Origin: an uncultured Phocaeicola sp. | Lineage (GTDB): Bacteria; Bacteroidota; Bacteroidia; Bacteroidales; Bacteroidaceae | Direction: 5' to 3' | Assembly (NCBI GenBank): GCA_944320845.1 | Contig: CALUJA010000019.1 | Coordinates: forward strand, 1 to 54,671 | Length of the DNA stretch: 54,671 nucleotides | Shown: positions 32,168 to 41,138 of the stretch, piece by piece | Layout of the letters: the number at the start of each line of letters is the position of its first letter | Position numbering within the stretch: the stretch's first letter is position 1 | Position numbers and translations under genes: made by a program | Notes under the pieces: generated by a model | What the model was told of the DNA's origin: nothing | The model's database searches: none | The model's input: the letters and a program-made list of their open reading frames with translations, nothing else

Positions 32168-33472
32168 CTATCCAAAAGAAATCACCGCATGACCCGCATC
32201 GTTTCCTCCCGCATTCTCCACGGTTTCCTCCATCGAAGCCTTTGTCTGGATAGACTCCAGGTCTGACTTGGTCCGCTTATAGGTAGGGATTGTATCCACC
32301 ATGCTGATTACATCATCGTTATTCAAATCTTCCTGACTGAATATATACAGGTGATGCCGCCGCTTCTTCCGGCCGTTCTTGTTGATGCCCGGCCCGTAAT
32401 AACGGATACGGCGCATGTCATTCTCCTGCTCTTTTTCCTCCTGCTCGGCCAAACGCTTCTGTTCCTCGGCCGTTATGCGCACATCCATGCCCGGAACATC
32501 CTTTATCCCGAATCCGGTGGCAAGGATGGTAAATTTCACCTTGCGTTCCAACGTATCGTCGATGTAAAGTCCCCATTTGGTTTCCATATCCTGCTGCCCG
32601 AATCTGGACATGAACTCATGGACTTCGGTCATTTCGTCCATCATCAAGTCGCCGTACTCCGCGCTATACGAGATATTGAACAAGACCTTCTTCGAGTCGA
32701 ATATATCATTATTGTTCAGCAGCGGGGAGTGAAGCGCATCGTTGATGGCCTGCGTAACTCTTCCTTCCCCTTCACCGAATCCTGTACTCATGATGGCAAC
32801 GCCGCCGTCCTTCAGCACCGTCTTCACATCATTGAAGTCAAGATTGATTTTGCCGCGCACGGTAATGATTTCGGCTATGCTCTTTGCGGCGACAGAAAGG
32901 GTATCATCGGCCTTTCCAAAGGCATTCAGCACGCTGAGGTCCGGATAAACATCGCGCAGACGCTCGTTGTTGATGACCAGCAGGGCATCCACGTATTTGC
33001 TCATCGCCTCCACCCCGTCCAAAGCCTGGTCAATCTTCTTGTTTCCCTCAAACAAGAACGGAATGGTAACGATGCCCACCGTCAGGATACCCATGTCCTT
33101 GGCTGTCTTTGCAATGATGGGAGCGGCTCCCGTACCGGTACCTCCGCCCATTCCTGCCGTAATGAACACCATCTTGCATCCGTCGTTCAGCATATCCTTG
33201 ATGCTTTCCAAACTTTCTTCGGCCGCCGCCCGGGCACGTTCCGGACGGTTTCCCGCTCCCAGTCCCTCATTGCCCAACTGAAGCTTGAACGGCACCGGAG
33301 ACTCGTCGAGCGCCTGATTGTCTGTATTGCAGACCACGAAAGTAACGTCATGGATACCTTCACTGAACATGTGATTGACGGCATTCCCGCCGCCTCCACC
33401 TACACCAATGACTTTTATGATATGTGGAACCTCTTTCGGAAAACTGAAAGGCATTTTTATTTCATCAGACAT
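32168..33472 (-). CDS. ftsZ: Cell division protein FtsZ
   Basis: A 434-aa tubulin-like GTPase that forms the division ring. The N-terminal motif IKVIGVGGGGGNAVNHM, the tubulin signature GGGTGTGAAP, and the T7-loop segment NLDFNDVKTVL with its catalytic acidic residues are present. A variable linker (about 325-405, rich in K, E and R, with an RKKRRHH cluster) leads to the C-terminal region. The gene lies 25 bp after ftsA in the standard order. Confidence 0.98.
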   Translation of the reverse strand: MSDEIKMPFSFPKEVPHIIKVIGVGGGGGNAVNHMFSEGIHDVTFVVCNTDNQALDESPVPFKLQLGNEGLGAGNRPERARAAAEESLESIKDMLNDGCKMVFITAGMGGGTGTGAAPIIAKTAKDMGILTVGIVTIPFLFEGNKKIDQALDGVEAMSKYVDALLVINNERLRDVYPDLSVLNAFGKADDTLSVAAKSIAEIITVRGKINLDFNDVKTVLKDGGVAIMSTGFGEGEGRVTQAINDALHSPLLNNNDIFDSKKVLFNISYSAEYGDLMMDEMTEVHEFMSRFGQQDMETKWGLYIDDTLERKVKFTILATGFGIKDVPGMDVRITAEEQKRLAEQEEKEQENDMRRIRYYGPGINKNGRKKRRHHLYIFSQEDLNNDDVISMVDTIPTYKRTKSDLESIQTKASMEETVENAGGNDAGHAVISFG

Positions 33473-33497
33473 AATCCTATCTTTTTACGGTAAACAA

Positions 33498-35066
33498 TTA
33501 TTTCTTCGAAGTCTCATCATCCCAAACTTCATTCAGTATCTTGTCGCGGAAGCGGCCAAACCATCCGCTTTCCTTCTTCTCCTTTCTGACAGCCTCTTCC
33601 AAAGCGTCTATTTCCTCCCTCTTTTCTTTAATCTTCATCTCGCGAGCCCGCTGTATCATATCGAGAGCGTCTTTATAAGACCTTTTGCTTTTCAGGCGGC
33701 GAGCTTCCTCCAGATAACCGTCACATTCTTGCGAACGCTTTTTCTGCCGCTCATTTTCCTGTTGCTCCCTTAGTTGCTGAAGCTGGTCCTGCCGTACCTT
33801 TGCCGCACGCTTTCTGTTCTCCTCTTCCGCCAGCTTTTTCTGCTCCTCCAAAAGGCGGTCTCTCTCTTCCTGCTCCTGCTGCGCCTCAAAAATGTCTTTC
33901 GTCTTGTGCGGATCGACCTTGCAGCAATTCTCCTTTCCGGCAGACAAAAGTCCGACAAGCGTGTTCTGCGTTCCGTCTTCCGGCAAATCCGCCACACCTA
34001 CTACCGCAATCTCTCCCTTTCGGGCAATGCGAATCTTCTCCATCTTCGTAATCCGCTGAAATGCCTTATCTATATCCGGCAGGTTTGCGCCGCCTCCCGT
34101 AAGGACAAATCCCGCCATCAGCTTGTCACCATAGTTGGAAAGCTTGATTTGATTCCATACATTCGTAATGATTTCATTAATGCGGGCCTCGACTATATCT
34201 TCCAAAACACTGGCGGAAACCTTGCATTTCCCTTCCAGCACACAGTCCTCATTATGTTCCTCCTCGTCATCCTCCAATTCTGTATAGGCACTCGCATAGC
34301 GGAGCTTAAGCTGTTCCGCATCTTCCTCCTCTATCTGCAGGCTGCAGATGTCCTTCGTAATATTGTTTCCTCCCAACGGAATGACAGCCAGATGACGCAA
34401 TATGTTTCCCTTGTAGACAGAAACCGTGGTGGTTTCCGCGCCCAAATCAATCAAGGCACAGCCCGAACGCTTTTCATTGTTCGTCAATATGACATTTGCA
34501 GCAGCAACCGGCGACAAAAGATAGTCGGCAATCTCATAGCCTGCCTGACGGAAAGACTGCTTTATATTGCTTTTCAGTTCATGGCGGGCCACGATATTCT
34601 GGTAGCGTCCCTCGATGGAATCGGCCGAAACTCCTACCGGAGCAGCCAGCAGGCTGTTGCCCACCTTGTATTCTTGCGGCTCTATCGCCAATATCTCCTG
34701 ATTCACCAACGGACAATCCTTATTCTCCTGCATCAAGGCATCGACCAAAGACTGGGAAATCTTGGTGTTTTCGCCCAACTGCTTTGATACAACATTATAT
34801 ACACTCTTGACAGACAGTCCGCCTATGCCTACATAAATCTTTTTAACCGAAGCCTGAAGCTGCTTCTCCAACTGTTTGATGACCAAAGCAAGGCACTGGG
34901 CCGTCTTGTCGATATTATAGATTGCCCCTTTCCTAATGCAGTCCGACGAATACTCACTGGCATATGCCAGAATCTGCAAGCTCCCGTCCGCATTCTTCCT
35001 TCCTGCAATGCCTGTTATCTTGGTCGATCCCAATTCGATTGCTGCTATAAAGTCTGTTACTGCCAT
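33498..35066 (-). CDS. ftsA: Cell division protein FtsA
   Basis: A 522-aa actin-like ATPase that anchors FtsZ to the membrane. The actin fold spans about 1-390, with AIELGSTKITGIAGRK as phosphate-1 motif, CALIDLGAETTTVSVY as phosphate-2 and FVLTGGGANLPDI as the adenosine motif. A charged coiled-coil-like linker follows (about 395-500, EEQKKLAEEENRKRAAK). The end, GWFGRFRDKILNEVW, is the amphipathic membrane-targeting helix. E. coli FtsA has 420 residues, so the linker is a long extension, which I believe is common in Bacteroidetes. It starts 3 bp after the ftsQ stop. Confidence 0.96.
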   Translation of the reverse strand: MAVTDFIAAIELGSTKITGIAGRKNADGSLQILAYASEYSSDCIRKGAIYNIDKTAQCLALVIKQLEKQLQASVKKIYVGIGGLSVKSVYNVVSKQLGENTKISQSLVDALMQENKDCPLVNQEILAIEPQEYKVGNSLLAAPVGVSADSIEGRYQNIVARHELKSNIKQSFRQAGYEIADYLLSPVAAANVILTNNEKRSGCALIDLGAETTTVSVYKGNILRHLAVIPLGGNNITKDICSLQIEEEDAEQLKLRYASAYTELEDDEEEHNEDCVLEGKCKVSASVLEDIVEARINEIITNVWNQIKLSNYGDKLMAGFVLTGGGANLPDIDKAFQRITKMEKIRIARKGEIAVVGVADLPEDGTQNTLVGLLSAGKENCCKVDPHKTKDIFEAQQEQEERDRLLEEQKKLAEEENRKRAAKVRQDQLQQLREQQENERQKKRSQECDGYLEEARRLKSKRSYKDALDMIQRAREMKIKEKREEIDALEEAVRKEKKESGWFGRFRDKILNEVWDDETSKK

Positions 35067-35069
35067 ATC

Positions 35070-35804
35070 CTATTCCTTTTTGGTACAAATAATCTGATTG
35101 TTAAACTCTACGCTAATGCGGCTGTACTTATTCCATCCAACCTTGTTCAACGCTTCCTTGTAAAATTTCTGCAATTTACTGAATTTTTCTTGATAGTCAC
35201 CACCTTTTCCGAGAAAAAGAATATGATTTCCCACACGAGGCACTATTTCAAGTTCTTGTCTGGGTGTCACGTTGATTTGCTCCACTTGAGCCTTCCAGAA
35301 CGGATTGTCCTGAAGGTATTTTCCCAAGGCATACAGCTCCGACTGCGCGAACTTACGGTCTATCGCTCCCGTTGCAACCGCCACATGAATCGCTTTTCCC
35401 GGAGCGGCCATTACCATCCCCTGATTGTCGATATAGTAATTGTCGCCGTTATTGCTTAAGACATGCAGCAAAGGGATGCGCTGATAAATCTCGATGCACA
35501 CCTTGCCGCCCGAAGTCTGATAGCACTCCGCCTCACGGATGAAAGGATGCTCCGACAATATTTCCTCCAGCTCGCGCACATTAATGTCAGCCATACGCTT
35601 TCCTTCGAGGGATATCTTCTCACGTTTCAAAAGGCTCTTGATTCCGTTTTCCGTAATGAACCCATAATTTACCCGGTCTTTTACCACCAGTTCCATCCCT
35701 TCGCAAATCCGGTTGTCCGGCTCGCGGTTGAAAGCTGTAACCGCAATCACCAGATAAGCCGAGAGCAGCAACAGCACAAAGCCTGTCAAAATCCGTTTTA
35801 TCAT
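35070..35804 (-). CDS. ftsQ: Cell division protein FtsQ
   Basis: A 244-aa single-pass membrane protein of the divisome. It has a short cytoplasmic N-terminus, a membrane helix (about 6-24, LTGFVLLLLSAYLVIAV) and a periplasmic region with a POTRA-like domain (NVRELEEILSEHPFIREAECYQTSGGKVCIEIYQR) and a beta domain with YYIDNQGMVM. Conservation of FtsQ is low in this phylum, and position between murC and ftsA supports the call. The ATG at 35804 overlaps the murC stop (ATGA); an upstream ATG at 35819 would lie inside murC. Confidence 0.9.
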   Translation of the reverse strand: MIKRILTGFVLLLLSAYLVIAVTAFNREPDNRICEGMELVVKDRVNYGFITENGIKSLLKREKISLEGKRMADINVRELEEILSEHPFIREAECYQTSGGKVCIEIYQRIPLLHVLSNNGDNYYIDNQGMVMAAPGKAIHVAVATGAIDRKFAQSELYALGKYLQDNPFWKAQVEQINVTPRQELEIVPRVGNHILFLGKGGDYQEKFSKLQKFYKEALNKVGWNKYSRISVEFNNQIICTKKE

Positions 35805-37183
35805 CTGCCTTTCAACCATTCATATATTTGCGGAACATAATTATCAATATCGCCTGCGCCCAATGTTATCAGCACATCCAGGTCAGGAAGCGCCTTCAAG
35901 ACATCAAGCAGGTCTTCTTTCCGGCACATCTGCTTCTTCATTCCCGGACGGAGATTATCATAAATCAGCCGCGAGGTCACGCCCGGAATCGGCTTTTCAC
36001 GGGCCGGATAGATGTCGAGCAGTACCACCTCGTCCAACAGTGAGAGACTGTCGGCGAAATCCTTGTAGAAATCCCGCGTGCGGGTATAGAGATGTGGCTG
36101 GAATACGGCGGTAAGCTTCCGGTCCGGATAAAGCATCCGCAAGGAAGATACGCTCTGACGGATTTCTGCCGGATGATGAGCGTAATCGCTCAAGAACACA
36201 ACGCGGTCATTCCTTATTTTAAAGTCAAACCGTCTGTCCACTCCCCTGAAACTTGCCATGGCCGACCGGATTTCGTCAGCGGCCGCTCCGGCAATCTGAG
36301 CCAAGGCCATCGCCGCTATGCCGTTTTCTATATTGACAAAGACAGGTACTCCCAACCGGATGCCGGGGATATTTCCCAACGGAGATACATAATCAAAAAA
36401 TATCTCGCCAGACTCCACACGGACATTGGCGGCATGAAAGTCGCCCGTCTGCCCTGAAGAATACGTATAGACCGTCACATCCGGCCGGACATCCGGCTCA
36501 AAGCCGAGTCCTTCCTTGACAATCAGGAAGCCGCCCGGACGGATTAGCGAAGTATACTTGCGGAAACTCTCCAGGTAGGCCTCGTGTGTGCCGTAGATAT
36601 CCAGATGATCGGAGTCGACCGCCGTAACCACCGTGGCATAAGGAGTAAGCCAATGGAAAGAACGGTCGAACTCATCGGCCTCGATAACCACGTAATCACT
36701 CTCTGATGAAAGCAGCAGATTGGTCCCGTAATTCTTCGAAATGCCGCCCAAGAAAGCATTGCATCCCACATGCGACTGATGAAGCAGATGGGCCGCCATT
36801 GTCGAAGTGGTGGTTTTGCCGTGGGTGCCCGCCACGCAAAGCCCTTTCTCCGTACGGGTCAGCATACCCAAGACCTGCGCCCGCTTCTGTATCTCAAACC
36901 GATGCTCCCTAAAGAATGCCAGTTCCCGGTGCGAGGCGGGAACCGCCGGCGTATAAACGACCAGTGTGGTCTTTGGGTCAAGAAATTGCGCCGGAATCAA
37001 CGGCACGTTTTCCTCGTAATGAATGTGCGCGCCCTCGGCTTCCAGTTTTTCTGTCAGGTCGGAAGACACGCGGTCATAGCCGCCGACGCATTTTCCCCTT
37101 GAAAGGAAATAGCGCGCCAGCGCACTCATGCCGATTCCCCCTATGCCGATAAAATAAACGGCCTTTATGGTATTAATGTCCAT
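35801..37183 (-). CDS. murC: UDP-N-acetylmuramate--L-alanine ligase
   Basis: A 460-aa ATP-dependent ligase that adds L-alanine to UDP-MurNAc. VYFIGIGGIGMSALARYF is the UDP-substrate Rossmann motif and GTHGKTTTSTMAAHLL the ATP-binding loop. VIEADEFDRSF, DYAHHPAEI and FQPHLYTRTRDFY are further signatures. The ATG at 37183 follows an AAAGAAAGG ribosome site and overlaps the murG end by 11 bp; the longer ORF upstream does not match the family. ftsQ overlaps its stop by four bases. Confidence 0.97.
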   Translation of the reverse strand: MDINTIKAVYFIGIGGIGMSALARYFLSRGKCVGGYDRVSSDLTEKLEAEGAHIHYEENVPLIPAQFLDPKTTLVVYTPAVPASHRELAFFREHRFEIQKRAQVLGMLTRTEKGLCVAGTHGKTTTSTMAAHLLHQSHVGCNAFLGGISKNYGTNLLLSSESDYVVIEADEFDRSFHWLTPYATVVTAVDSDHLDIYGTHEAYLESFRKYTSLIRPGGFLIVKEGLGFEPDVRPDVTVYTYSSGQTGDFHAANVRVESGEIFFDYVSPLGNIPGIRLGVPVFVNIENGIAAMALAQIAGAAADEIRSAMASFRGVDRRFDFKIRNDRVVFLSDYAHHPAEIRQSVSSLRMLYPDRKLTAVFQPHLYTRTRDFYKDFADSLSLLDEVVLLDIYPAREKPIPGVTSRLIYDNLRPGMKKQMCRKEDLLDVLKALPDLDVLITLGAGDIDNYVPQIYEWLKGR

Positions 37184-38303
37184 GCCTTTCTTTATAATCA
37201 AGAGCCAGCTCATAAACTTCTTCAGCGATGACATTCGCCGCATCTTTCAAAGCCAGCTTCGCAATGTTCATACTCAGTTTCTTCAGTGTATCCGGACTTT
37301 CCACGGTTTCCACCGCCTTGTCAAGCAGCTTTTCCACCGCCTCACTGTCTTTAATATAAAGAGCCGCGCCTTTGTTCACCAGAGCCAGCGCATTTTTGGT
37401 CTGATGGTCTTCGGCCACATTCGGAGAAGGCACCAGTATGACCGCCTTCCCCAACAGACAAAGCTCGGAGATGGAGCCGGCTCCCGCCCGGCTGACCACC
37501 AGGTCGGCGGCACGATAGGCCGTCGCCATATCGGCAATAAAGTCTGTGGTATAAAGCATCGGCATCTCGCCCGCCTGCCGGACGGCCGCTTTCGCGTCTT
37601 CAAAATAAAACTTCCCCGTCTGCCAGATGAACTGGATGCCGGAATCCTTTATTTTGCCCAGACCCTGCATCACACATTGATTGATGGTACGGGCTCCCAG
37701 ACTGCCTCCCAGAATCAGAACCGTTTTCTTCGCCGGGTCAAGCCCGAACGAACGCACGGCATCCTCCTTGCCTACCCTCGTTTCCAACAGATTCTGTCGC
37801 ACGGGGTTGCCAGTCAACCGGATTTTGTCCTTGTCGAAAAAGCGCTCCATCCCTTCATAAGCCACACAGATACGCGAAGCACGCCGGGCCAGAAGCTTGT
37901 TTGTCACGCCCGCATACGAATTCTGTTCCTGCAACACGGTAGGAATGCCCATCCCTTGCGCCACCTTCAGCGTCGGTCCGCTGGCATAGCCGCCCACGCC
38001 CACCGCCGCATGCGGCCTGAAGTCGCGGATAATCCTGCGGGCTTTCAGCTGGCTGCGCACCAGCTTGACCAGCACCCCGACATTCTTCAACAGATGCTTC
38101 CGGTCGAATCCGGCTACCGGAAGGCCGATTATCTTGTATCCCGCGGCAGGAACACGCTGCATCTCCATGCGTCCCTCTGCGCCGACAAACAGTATTTCCG
38201 TATCAGGATGCTGTTCCTTCAGCGCATTGGCGATGGAAACAGCCGGGAAAATGTGTCCCCCGGTACCTCCTCCGCTGATGATTATACGCACATTGTCTCG
38301 CAT
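37173..38303 (-). CDS. murG: UDP-GlcNAc--lipid I N-acetylglucosaminyltransferase
   Basis: A 376-aa GT-B glycosyltransferase that converts lipid I to lipid II at the cytoplasmic membrane face. IIISGGGTGGHIFPA is the first glycine-rich loop, VGVGGYASGP the second, and ILGGSLGARTIN opens the C-terminal domain. SRAGAGSISEL and PSPNVAEDHQTKNA bind UDP-GlcNAc. The start at 38303 follows AAGAAG; the 40 upstream residues of the open frame are not MurG-like and lie in an unusually large gap (185 bp) after ftsW, which holds an internal promoter candidate. Confidence 0.97.
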   Translation of the reverse strand: MRDNVRIIISGGGTGGHIFPAVSIANALKEQHPDTEILFVGAEGRMEMQRVPAAGYKIIGLPVAGFDRKHLLKNVGVLVKLVRSQLKARRIIRDFRPHAAVGVGGYASGPTLKVAQGMGIPTVLQEQNSYAGVTNKLLARRASRICVAYEGMERFFDKDKIRLTGNPVRQNLLETRVGKEDAVRSFGLDPAKKTVLILGGSLGARTINQCVMQGLGKIKDSGIQFIWQTGKFYFEDAKAAVRQAGEMPMLYTTDFIADMATAYRAADLVVSRAGAGSISELCLLGKAVILVPSPNVAEDHQTKNALALVNKGAALYIKDSEAVEKLLDKAVETVESPDTLKKLSMNIAKLALKDAANVIAEEVYELALDYKERHGH

Positions 38304-38317
38304 TCTTCTTTTTTTTA

Positions 38318-38325
38318 CAAAGTTA
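38318..38325 (-). promoter_or_regulatory. Candidate internal promoter before murG
   Basis: TAACTTTG on the minus strand fits TAnnTTTG exactly, 14 bp before the murG start. The -33 region 19 bp upstream reads TTAT (weak). It lies in the only sizeable gap of the dcw cluster. Confidence 0.45.
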
Positions 38326-38488
38326 TGAATAAACTTCCAATATAATAACCGCCTGTATAAAATTCTTTTATCTTTAGACAAGCCGCGTTTCACTCTGTCG
38401 GAAAAGATTTTCCACCATAGCAAAACAGGCGCCGGCTTTTAATGAAAAAAAGTCTGCGCCCTGCCATAAAAGTCCCGCACCGGCAACG

Positions 38489-39790
38489 CTACTTCCCTTC
38501 CTCCTGTCCGGCCTTCGACTGCTCCGCCAGATTCATGGCCGCTGCCTGAAGCGCGGCCACGGCTGCCTCCTGCATCTGCTGCTGCCGCTCGGCCTCTTCC
38601 TTCTTCCGCTGCTCTTCCCGCGCGTTCACATAGCGGCTCACGCTCAATATCATGCCGATGTAGGCACAGTTTACCAAGGTCGATGTCCCTCCTTTGCTGA
38701 TAAGCGGAAGCGGTTGTCCCGTGACGGGAAACAGGCCTACCGCCACCATCATGTTGAGCAGAGCCTGCGAAACCAGCAGAAGGGCTATGCCCATCACCAG
38801 AAAGGCCGGGAAACTCTTGTCGCATTTCCGGGCAATCTTTCCGGCCCGCATCAGCAGCCAGATGTAAAGCACGGCCACAGCGGCTCCCCCAACCAGTCCC
38901 AGTTCTTCGATGATGATGGCGAAAATAAAGTCGGAAAAGGCCTGCGACAGGAAATCACGCTGCACGCTGTTGCCCGGCAGCTTTCCGACAATGTTGCTGG
39001 ACGCGATGGCAATGTTGGCATGCGCCACCTGCGCGTTCTTGTCAATGTCATACTTGGCGGCAGGCACTGTCTCCTGCCCGTCGAAAAATCCCGTAATGCG
39101 GTTTTGCCAGGTCTCCACACGGTGCATCATCGGCACATCCTTCCATTCCTTGGCGGGAAGAGCCATGATGATGCTGACAAACACCGTCAGCACAAGCACC
39201 ACAACGCCGGCCAGCCTGAGCAACTGCCGCCACGGTATCCGCCCCACAATCATCATCAGGAATACGACCCCGAAAAGCAAGGCGGCGGTCGAAGCGTTTT
39301 CAGGCGCAATCAGAGCCACCACAACTACCGTTATCCAGACTATCCACCGGAAAGCCTTGCGGTCGGCCCCGTCTTCCGTCTGGAACTTCGAAAGCAGATA
39401 GGCCGTGACAATGACCACAGCCATCTTCGCCAGTTCCGAAGGCTGGAACTGGATGCCGAAAAACTCCAGAAAGCGGGCCGCCCCGTTCACCCGGTCGCCT
39501 GTCACGATTCCCATTATCATGACAAACGCCAGCAGAACAACCGACACCGGGAGCAGGAACAAGGGAAATACCCGGAAAATCTGGTAAGGAATGTTATGGA
39601 CCAACAGGACGATAAAGACTCCTACCATAAGTATAATGCTGTGTTTGGTTATCGGTTCCCAGTGGTCGCCGCTTTGATAAGTAAGCGTACTGGCGGCACT
39701 GAACACTTCTACTACCGATATCAGACAAAGAAACAGGAATATAATCCAGACAGCCTTGTCTCCCTTAAACAAATTCCTCAGCAAATCCAT
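38489..39790 (-). CDS. ftsW: SEDS peptidoglycan polymerase FtsW
   Basis: A 433-aa multi-pass protein of the SEDS family that polymerises lipid II at the septum. About ten hydrophobic segments are visible. Family motifs include GVNGAARFLEF-type sequence (DRVNGAARFLEF) with FQPSELAKMA, a large extracellular loop, and GLVGGAAVAVLY and GQPLPLISKGGTS near the end. The last ~45 residues are a Q/E/A-rich cytoplasmic tail. It lies 4 bp after murD. The paralogue RodA is ruled out by context rather than sequence. Confidence 0.95.
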   Translation of the reverse strand: MDLLRNLFKGDKAVWIIFLFLCLISVVEVFSAASTLTYQSGDHWEPITKHSIILMVGVFIVLLVHNIPYQIFRVFPLFLLPVSVVLLAFVMIMGIVTGDRVNGAARFLEFFGIQFQPSELAKMAVVIVTAYLLSKFQTEDGADRKAFRWIVWITVVVVALIAPENASTAALLFGVVFLMMIVGRIPWRQLLRLAGVVVLVLTVFVSIIMALPAKEWKDVPMMHRVETWQNRITGFFDGQETVPAAKYDIDKNAQVAHANIAIASSNIVGKLPGNSVQRDFLSQAFSDFIFAIIIEELGLVGGAAVAVLYIWLLMRAGKIARKCDKSFPAFLVMGIALLLVSQALLNMMVAVGLFPVTGQPLPLISKGGTSTLVNCAYIGMILSVSRYVNAREEQRKKEEAERQQQMQEAAVAALQAAAMNLAEQSKAGQEEGK

Positions 39791-39794
39791 AGGC

Positions 39795-41129
39795 TTACAA
39801 GTTTCTTACACATTCCTTGAACTGGCATCCGCGGTCTTCGTAACTCTTGAACAAATCGAAGCTGGCGCAACAGGGGCTCAACAAAACGGTCTCTCCCTTT
39901 TTGGCCATCCGGTAAGCGGCGTTTACCGCGTCCTTCATGCTCTGCACATCGGCAATCGGCAGTCCGAAGCCGCCGAAAAACTCGTGCAGCTTCTCGTTAT
40001 GAAGTCCCAGGAATATAAGCCCGGAACATTTTTCCCGCACCAGGTCGGCAATCTCATTATAGTCATTGCCCTTGTCCTTCCCGCCCAAAATCAATACGGT
40101 CTTGGTCTTCATGCTCTGCAAGGCATACCAGCACGAGTTTACATTCGTCGCTTTCGAATCATTGATATACTCAACGCCCCTCACACGGGCAACCTTTTCC
40201 AGCCGGTGCTCCACTCCCTTGAAGTCGTGCAGGGCCTCACGGATATATTCCTTACGGATTCCGGCGACATTGGCCGAGATTCCTGCCGCCATCGAATTGA
40301 ACAAATTATGCTTACCGGTCAAGGCAAGTTCTTCCTGCTCCATATTAAAGGCGGCAGGCTCGGTAAAATAAACCTTGTTCTGCTCCACAAATGCAGCCAG
40401 ACCGTCTTCCCGCCGTTCGGCGAAAGGATAATAGCGGCCGTGTATGCCGTACTTGTGCAGTTCTCCCTGGATTATCGGGTCGTCATTCCAGAAGATAAAG
40501 GCGTCTTCGTCCGTCTGATTCTGGATAATGCGGAACTTGGCGTCCACGTAGTTCTGCATCTTATAGTCATACCGGTCGAGATGATCGGGCGTAATGTTCA
40601 TCAAAACGGCGATATTGGCGTGGAACTTGTACATATTGTCAAGCTGAAAACTGCTCAGCTCAATAACATAATAGTCGTAGTCGCATTCCGCCACCTGGTA
40701 TGCCAGGCTCTGCCCGATGTTTCCCGCAAGCCCGACGTTCAGACCCGCCTTCTTAAAAATGTGATAGATAAGCGAAGTGGTCGTTGTCTTCCCGTTACTG
40801 CCGGTTATGCACACCATTTTCGCATTTGTGTAGCGTCCCGCAAACTCTATCTCAGAGATTACGGGTATTTCTCTCTGCTTCAGCTTCAGAATCATCGGAG
40901 CATCGTTCGGGATGCCCGGACTCTTGATTACTTCGTCGGCGTTCAGAATCAGCTCCTCCGTATGCTTTCCTTCCTCCCACCGAATGCATCTTTCGTCCAA
41001 CATCTTTTTATATTTGTCCTTGATAGCGGACATGTCTGATACAAACGTATCAAAACCCTTCTTTTGTGCCAGTATCGCAGCACCTGTGCCGCTCTCACCG
41101 GCTCCCAATATGACAATTCTTTTTGTCAT
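39795..41129 (-). CDS. murD: UDP-N-acetylmuramoylalanine--D-glutamate ligase
   Basis: A 444-aa Mur ligase that adds D-glutamate to UDP-MurNAc-L-Ala. The N-terminal motif is IVILGAGESGTGAAILA, and VCITGSNGKTTTTSLI is the ATP-binding loop. VIELSSFQLD is the central-domain motif, and NDSKATNVNSCWYAL and LILGGKDKGNDY are C-terminal domain signatures specific to MurD. It lies 9 bp after mraY and 4 bp before ftsW. Confidence 0.97.
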   Translation of the reverse strand: MTKRIVILGAGESGTGAAILAQKKGFDTFVSDMSAIKDKYKKMLDERCIRWEEGKHTEELILNADEVIKSPGIPNDAPMILKLKQREIPVISEIEFAGRYTNAKMVCITGSNGKTTTTSLIYHIFKKAGLNVGLAGNIGQSLAYQVAECDYDYYVIELSSFQLDNMYKFHANIAVLMNITPDHLDRYDYKMQNYVDAKFRIIQNQTDEDAFIFWNDDPIIQGELHKYGIHGRYYPFAERREDGLAAFVEQNKVYFTEPAAFNMEQEELALTGKHNLFNSMAAGISANVAGIRKEYIREALHDFKGVEHRLEKVARVRGVEYINDSKATNVNSCWYALQSMKTKTVLILGGKDKGNDYNEIADLVREKCSGLIFLGLHNEKLHEFFGGFGLPIADVQSMKDAVNAAYRMAKKGETVLLSPCCASFDLFKSYEDRGCQFKECVRNL

Positions 41130-41138
41130 GACCTTGTT

